Part shown: positions 63,673 through 64,000 of the stretch, in pieces
Layout: each line of letters begins with the position of its first letter
Numbering within the stretch: the stretch's first letter is position 1
Assembly: GCA_029204225.1 (NCBI GenBank)
Contig: CM055103.1
Span: forward strand, 50,323,470-50,387,469
Reading direction: 5' to 3'
DNA length: 64,000 nucleotides
Source of the DNA: Diphasiastrum complanatum
Taxonomy: Eukaryota; Streptophyta; Lycopodiopsida; Lycopodiales; Lycopodiaceae
Made by a program: the position numbers and the translations under genes
The notes under the pieces: generated by a model
Database searches by the model: none
Seen by the model: only the letters and a program-made list of their open reading frames with translations
Told to the model about the DNA's origin: nothing

Positions 63673-64000
63673 GTGTCTTGAAATTTTTGTTTTCAGTTTG
63701 GAACTGGATGCTTGCAAAACCAGTCAATAACCTCTAGGAACCATAGTAAAAGAGACACCTATGCATCGGTTATGAGACATATCCTCCTTAAGCAAGGGTT
63801 CCCACATCTTCTCAGCATGTGCTTTTTGTATGTAATGCATCAAAGGAATAGTGGCAATGGCAAATAGCACAGGGGATAATGTACACCTTTGTCTAACTGG
63901 GGGGAAAAGCTAGGGGGAAGATGACCATTTATCTCCAGCCTAAAGACAGCGAAAATAGAGAGCGGTACAGCTGAATTTGTTCTTAGCAGTTGATTGTCAT
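63673..64000 (+). repeat. Copy of the kinase-domain intron end
   Basis: Near-identical to about 42155-42486, including CCATTTATCTCCAGCCTAAA and GAGCGGTACAGCTGAATTTG. It runs off the window edge. Confidence 0.85.

Larger units (their letters stand above)
61362..64000 (+). pseudogene. Partial duplicate of the pseudokinase gene: linker exon array
   Basis: Contains four copies of the amplified linker exon (D1-D4) with the same intron flanks as at 38037-40327. At about 63672 the fourth copy joins directly to sequence matching the kinase-domain intron at 42155-42486. The exon carrying the kinase N-lobe (40328-41122 equivalent) is therefore deleted. The window ends just before the acceptor of the next kinase exon, so whether more kinase exons follow is unknown. 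No USP exons are seen upstream; decayed gypsy sequence abuts the first copy. Confidence 0.85.

Overview
The window is nuclear DNA from a land plant with a large, transposon-rich genome. Two real host genes are split by plant-type GT-AG introns. Everything else recognisable is LTR retrotransposon (Ty1/copia and Ty3/gypsy chromovirus), LINE, MULE-like and MITE debris, plus very long (GA)n/(CT)n tracts. Both host genes belong to families found across land plants, so the species cannot be named. The very long repeat-filled introns and the amplified-exon gene would suit a fern, gymnosperm or other non-flowering lineage, but that is a guess.

Layout. 1-2440: dispersed repeats and microsatellites, no gene. 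2782-14730 (+): an intact five-exon alpha/beta-hydrolase of the ABHD17 type (284 aa). Its 7.5-kb last intron holds gypsy and LINE fragments. 14731-20580: intergenic, with a decayed copia element on the minus strand (19300 to 17610). 20590-25200: a decayed MULE-like element on the minus strand. 25560-30150: long GA tracts and unrecognised remnants. 30150-32465: a gypsy chromovirus remnant (minus). 33384-34650: copia remnants.

36241-43768 (+): three ~80-bp tandem repeats, then a gene for a USP-domain protein kinase-like protein. I could splice it by hand into an open 964-codon frame. It lost the DFG aspartate and the HRD arginine, so it is probably a pseudokinase. The linker between its USP and kinase parts is built from a tandemly amplified ~450-nt exon flanked by phase-1 introns. 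Some copies are intact and at least one is broken.

44523-44818: a GC-rich MITE. 44960-46571: a copia LTR-like region and gag start. 47463-48979: a second chromovirus copy, with reverse transcriptase fused in frame to its chromodomain. 49197-57715 (+): a copia element split by an array of gag-only LTR elements (LTR-internal-LTR-internal-LTR, tRNA-Asp primer sites). 57880-61361: gypsy gag pieces and a third, heavily decayed chromovirus. 61362-64000: a second array of the same amplified pseudokinase exons, deletion-fused to the kinase intron. It is a partial duplicate of the gene 21 kb upstream.

The most unusual system here is the exon array: symmetric exons multiplied inside a USP/pseudokinase gene, repeated in a nearby duplicate, with birth and decay of copies visible.
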